Source: Gemmatimonadota bacterium (lineage in GTDB: Bacteria; Gemmatimonadota; Gemmatimonadetes; Longimicrobiales; Gaopeijiaceae). From it: 64,000 bases of DNA. The notes below the pieces were generated by a model that was given only the letters and a program-made list of their open reading frames with translations, made no database searches and was not told the DNA's origin. Each line of letters starts with the position of its first letter. The first letter of the stretch is position 1. Location: positions 1 to 64,000 of the forward strand of contig JAJDVT010000097.1 in assembly GCA_022826005.1 (NCBI GenBank), written 5' to 3'. A program made the position numbers and the translations under genes. Below are positions 61,203-64,000 of this stretch, piece after piece.

Positions 61203-62020
61203 CCGAACCCTCGCGAATATCGGCAGCTCGATTCACCCGTCCGGGATTCCGGGTATGGTGTCGCGCTATCTCGGTCGCAATCCTGCCGTGGCTGGGTTTG
61301 CTGGCGGTCCTCCAGACGGTTGTGACGCCCGATTGGCCGCCGTACGCGTGGTCTGGCTCTGCCACGCGGTGGGCATCGGTCGTCGTGGCCGACATCGGAC
61401 TGTTCCTTCCATTTCTGCTCTTTGCCGGGGGATCGGCGTTGGTGCGGGTTGTAGGGTTTTCTCGACGGGTGGCCAGAGTCGCAATCGCCATCGGGATCGT
61501 CGCGGCGGCCGTGGCCTACTTGTGTTCCGCAGTCTTCCGGCCGACGCTGGTTCATCGAACCATGACCGAGCAGGTCGAGAACCCCGATGAAGTACGGCCT
61601 TTTGGCCCCTACACACCGGCCGGCTTGGTCCGCAATCTACGCTTCGTCGAGCAGAATCCGCCTGGGGAGTTCAGCCTCAGCAGCAACCAGTCGCGGAGCC
61701 GTCCCCCGAACGTGCTTGTCTGGGAGCTGCATCGTCCGATTGCCATGGCGGTGTTCGGGATCATCAACCTGTTCCTGGGGATGCTCGCGGCCGAGGCGAC
61801 GATCGGAATGCGTCGGCCTCGCCAATGGAACACACGACTGGCGATCGGCGTCGTCGGCGCCATCGCCTTCTATTCGTTGATGGAAATGGGATCTCCGATC
61901 CAAGCGTTCCTTCGGGGTGACCCCATGGGATCGGGGATCCTGTCTGCTTGGGGTCCACTGGCGTTGCCGGTGACCGAGGCTCTCCTGCTGGGGTATCTGG
62001 TGTGGCGGCGACGTTCGTGA
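61199..62020 (+). CDS. Six-helix membrane protein resembling LptF/LptG permeases
   Basis: The start is TTG 61199 inside the peptide's stop. The 273-residue product has three transmembrane helices, a periplasmic loop of about 70 residues (residues 118-180) and three more helices. The C-terminal half (VWELHRPIAMAVFGIINLFL onward) has the feel of LptF/G transmembrane 4-6. True LptF/G are longer, with a jellyroll in the loop, so this would be a shortened relative. An exporter or envelope anchor for the Cys-rich peptide is possible. No ATPase partner is adjacent. Confidence 0.5.
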   Translation: MTEPSRISAARFTRPGFRVWCRAISVAILPWLGLLAVLQTVVTPDWPPYAWSGSATRWASVVVADIGLFLPFLLFAGGSALVRVVGFSRRVARVAIAIGIVAAAVAYLCSAVFRPTLVHRTMTEQVENPDEVRPFGPYTPAGLVRNLRFVEQNPPGEFSLSSNQSRSRPPNVLVWELHRPIAMAVFGIINLFLGMLAAEATIGMRRPRQWNTRLAIGVVGAIAFYSLMEMGSPIQAFLRGDPMGSGILSAWGPLALPVTEALLLGYLVWRRRS

Positions 62021-62694
62021 GCGACGCCCTGCCCCCCGAGGACCGGGCTGTACCGGACACCGTGCTGCCCGTCGGCGATGTCGATAGCAACCAAACCAAC
62101 GGATCCCACGTCACCTCCGGAAACGACGTTTACCGACCGGAGCCGGCCCGCGCCAAACGAGACATCGACATCGGTGCTTTCCGAAGGGGTGAGGGGTTTG
62201 AAACCGTCCTCGAGCAATTCGGCCCACTGATTCACTCCGTGGCTCACCGGTACGCGGGAGACGCCGACGAGGAAGAGGATCTCTACCAGGTAGCCTGCAT
62301 ACGCATCTACGAGCAGTGCCACACGTTCCAGGACGGCTCGCTGTCTGTCTGGATCTACAGGACTGCGGACCGTTGGTGCCGCAACCTTGCCCGGGCTCGC
62401 AAGTCGAGGCAGGCTGCGACGGAGCGGTTCTCCTCCGCGAGCCAGAATGGGCACCCGAACAACGAAGCGACCGACCCGTGGGAACACGTGCTGAGAGTGG
62501 AGACCGACCTGCGACTCAGACGGGGGCTTGCCAAACTAAGCGCTCGCCAGGCGAACGCCTTCGTCCTGACTCAGCTCGACGGGTACTCAGCTCGCCAGGC
62601 GGCGCGGATCATGGACGCCAGTGTTTCCACGGTCAGATCCAACGTGCGGCACGCAAAGAAGAAGCTCAGGGAGTATTGGGAGGAGGAAGAATGA
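62017..62694 (+). CDS. ECF-type RNA polymerase sigma factor
   Basis: GTG 62017 overlaps the permease stop (GTGA). The 225-residue protein has sigma region 2 (DEEEDLYQVACIRIYEQ, then FQDGSLSVWIYRTADRWCRN) and region 4 (LSARQANAFVLTQLDGYSAR, then IMDASVSTVRSNVRHAKKKL). The first 55 residues are an extra, disordered extension. Its stop overlaps the anti-sigma gene (ATGA). The three shared promoter elements nearby are its probable targets. Confidence 0.87.
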   Translation: MSDALPPEDRAVPDTVLPVGDVDSNQTNGSHVTSGNDVYRPEPARAKRDIDIGAFRRGEGFETVLEQFGPLIHSVAHRYAGDADEEEDLYQVACIRIYEQCHTFQDGSLSVWIYRTADRWCRNLARARKSRQAATERFSSASQNGHPNNEATDPWEHVLRVETDLRLRRGLAKLSARQANAFVLTQLDGYSARQAARIMDASVSTVRSNVRHAKKKLREYWEEEE

Positions 62695-63197
62695 GCTGTC
62701 CGGAGTTGACCTCGTTGGCCAAGGTCGCCGACGGCAGTGCCGATCCCGCGTTGTCGCGACACCTTGAGGAATGCGCCGCGTGCCGGAGGGACTTGGAGAT
62801 TGCGGAAGCCGTCCGCAAACTCCTGTACCCGGACACCCAGGTCCCGGCCAGACTGAATGCCCGCGTGATGGCGCGCGTCCGCGACCGGGCGGCGAGGCTG
62901 ATGGCGCGTGCGGGTCCGCTGGACCTCGTCATCTCCGCCATTCTGGCTGGAGCAGGCGCGTATGCTGCCTTCGTGGCTGCCGGTGGAGGAGGTTTCCTCG
63001 CGCCGAACGTGCCTGCGGTGGTCTACGCGGTAATCGGCGCTGTCGTCGGCGCGTGGTATCACCGATGGCGGGTCGACAGAGAGAGAGCGCGCGAGCAGAT
63101 CGCCCAGCGCGCGCGCAGCACACCGGTACTGCTGTATGGTAGGGGCACAACGGCGTCGGTCTCGCGGTCTCGCAGGAACCCCTGGGGAGCGCCTTGA
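62691..63197 (+). CDS. Zinc-finger anti-sigma factor with membrane anchor
   Basis: The 168-residue protein has the ZAS motif His24-x3-Cys28-x2-Cys31 (RHLEECAACR), a helix, then two transmembrane stretches (LVISAILAGAGAYAAFV and VYAVIGAVVGAWY) and a basic tail. ZAS anti-sigmas hold an ECF factor until a redox or envelope signal frees it. The pairing with the upstream sigma is certain from the ATGA overlap. Confidence 0.82.
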   Translation: MSCPELTSLAKVADGSADPALSRHLEECAACRRDLEIAEAVRKLLYPDTQVPARLNARVMARVRDRAARLMARAGPLDLVISAILAGAGAYAAFVAAGGGGFLAPNVPAVVYAVIGAVVGAWYHRWRVDRERAREQIAQRARSTPVLLYGRGTTASVSRSRRNPWGAP

Positions 63198-63248
63198 GTG
63201 CACTCTGGTTCCCGAGCTGTAGGCCATCGGCGGGAACCCCAAGCCGTA

Positions 63249-63594
63249 ATGCGTGATGTGACCGGAGAGCCCTTCGGGGCGCGGCGACAGCTGTCGGACG
63301 GGCGCGTTGCCGTGCTGGACGGGGAGAGCTGCGAGCTACGCTTCTTCGGCCCGGACGGCGTCTTCCTGAACCGTACCGGAGGGATGGGCGAGGGTCCCGG
63401 TGAATTCAGGAGACGGTGCTTCTGGGCGCCGTCGTCCGTCCTGGACTCGCTCTTCGTCTTCGACGGCCCGCGATTGAGTGCTTTCGACGAACAGGGCCGC
63501 TTCGGCCACCGGATGCTGATATCGTGGAATGGAGCACGCGTTTCGCGCGTCCGGGGCGTCGCGCGGCGGAGGGTGCTGGCAGGTTATGCGTTTT
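63249..63594 (+). pseudogene. Broken 6-bladed beta-propeller gene
   Basis: The frame reads LSDGRVAVLDGESCELRFFG, TGGMGEGPGEF and SVLDSLFVFDG, typical of one to two propeller blades. There is no signal peptide, and the similarity stops near 63594, just before the inverted-repeat segment. Probably a remnant after insertion or deletion. Confidence 0.6.
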
Positions 63595-63604
63595 TTTCCA
63601 CTCC

Positions 63605-63699
63605 TGGGCTGTTTCTTCAGCGGTCTCAGCAAGCCAAGTCAGTAAAGTCGACGCTACATTCTGACAAGCCGACATTACATCGTTCCATCGAAACAGCCC
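63605..63699. repeat. 95-base segment bounded by 10-bp inverted repeats
   Basis: GGGCTGTTTC (63605-63614) and GAAACAGCCC (63690-63699) are perfect inverted repeats around a segment of lower GC. It follows the break in the propeller gene. It could be a MITE or the end of an insertion sequence. Confidence 0.45.
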
Positions 63700-64000
63700 A
63701 AGATTCCGACATCCACCGACCGCGTGGAACGCAGCAATGCTCTACCACCCCAGCGGTGACGTCGCCCTCGGGCTCATCCTCCTTTACACCGTCCTGAGCC
63801 TGTTCGAGCCCCACACGGACAATCACCGCCAAGGGCAGGCCGGAGCGGGTCGCCCGCGACGCGGGCTATGCCAGCAAGCCCAACTCCAGCGACCGATTGC
63901 ATGGTTTTCGTCCGGGAGGTATCTATCTGGAAAGAGCGTCGTGGCGGCCCAGGAGGAGGGACCCGCCACCGTCACCATATACCGGCTGGACGGCAGCGTG
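63700..64000. other. Unassigned right edge
   Basis: The last 80 bases are open in the plus frame and read VTIYRLDGSV, which could be another propeller blade running past the window. Nothing else is supported. Confidence 0.3.

Noticed and set aside
1-64000. CRISPR arrays
   Set aside because: No regularly spaced direct repeats of 23-40 bases were seen. The tandem repeats at 22680-22800 and 24571-24642 are coding.

Overview
The window is GC-rich, densely packed DNA from a Gram-negative bacterium. It holds eight intact secreted or lipoprotein 6-bladed beta-propeller genes plus a ninth fragment, two BlaR1-like M56 peptidases, a TonB-independent RND/CusCBA metal pump, a PQQ dehydrogenase and secreted hydrolases. 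Many gene pairs overlap by four bases (ATGA, GTGA or TTGA). This combination is typical of Gemmatimonadota, which is my best guess; it is an inference from gene content, with no marker gene to prove it.

Left part (1-13.6 kb) is a defence/mobile island. An IS110-type transposase tail is followed by 1.2 kb without a clear gene. Next comes a two-gene operon of a PLD-nuclease/SNF2 helicase and a large Eco57I-type N6-adenine methylase. A divergently placed minus-strand operon then encodes a C5-cytosine methyltransferase, a ParB/Srx-fold protein and a PD-(D/E)XK-like nuclease, followed by a coupled pair of small proteins. A second defence-like segment at 29.6-32.8 kb has a DUF5343 protein, a structured RNA with a tiny ORF and a terminator, and an AAA ATPase/DUF4276 pair.

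Middle part (14-29 kb) is mostly housekeeping and transport. It has a TipA-type MerR regulator with its own 19-bp-spacer promoter, a 37-aa membrane peptide and an SSS symporter. Two propeller lipoproteins follow, one of them coupled to thrS. Then come a small methyltransferase and a Cu/Ag efflux operon (His-rich exported protein, CusC, CusB, CusA).

The 33-41 kb stretch has a truncated Zur beside a ZrgA-like zinc protein, a PLP decarboxylase coupled to a PQQ dehydrogenase, a VapBC-type toxin-antitoxin pair, a tannase-family esterase and a TPR-like exported protein. From 41 to 54 kb lies a duplicated array of propeller genes interleaved with a cyclophilin, BlaI and two M56 peptidases, probably one BlaI-controlled envelope regulon. 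A third M56 tail survives as a relic at 54.6 kb. Next are a DUF3800 protein, a serine hydrolase, a NUDIX hydrolase and a gamma-glutamyltransferase.

Right part (59-63.2 kb) is the most original system. Three copies of one promoter-like element sit upstream of (i) a DUF2158 protein, (ii) a secreted eight-cysteine protein and (iii) a fully coupled operon. That operon encodes a membrane-anchored one-Cys redoxin, a previously unannotated 59-aa eight-cysteine exported peptide, an LptF/G-like permease, an ECF sigma factor and its zinc-finger anti-sigma. I infer an autoregulated ECF regulon devoted to exported Cys-rich polypeptides. The window ends in a broken propeller gene with a small inverted-repeat element.
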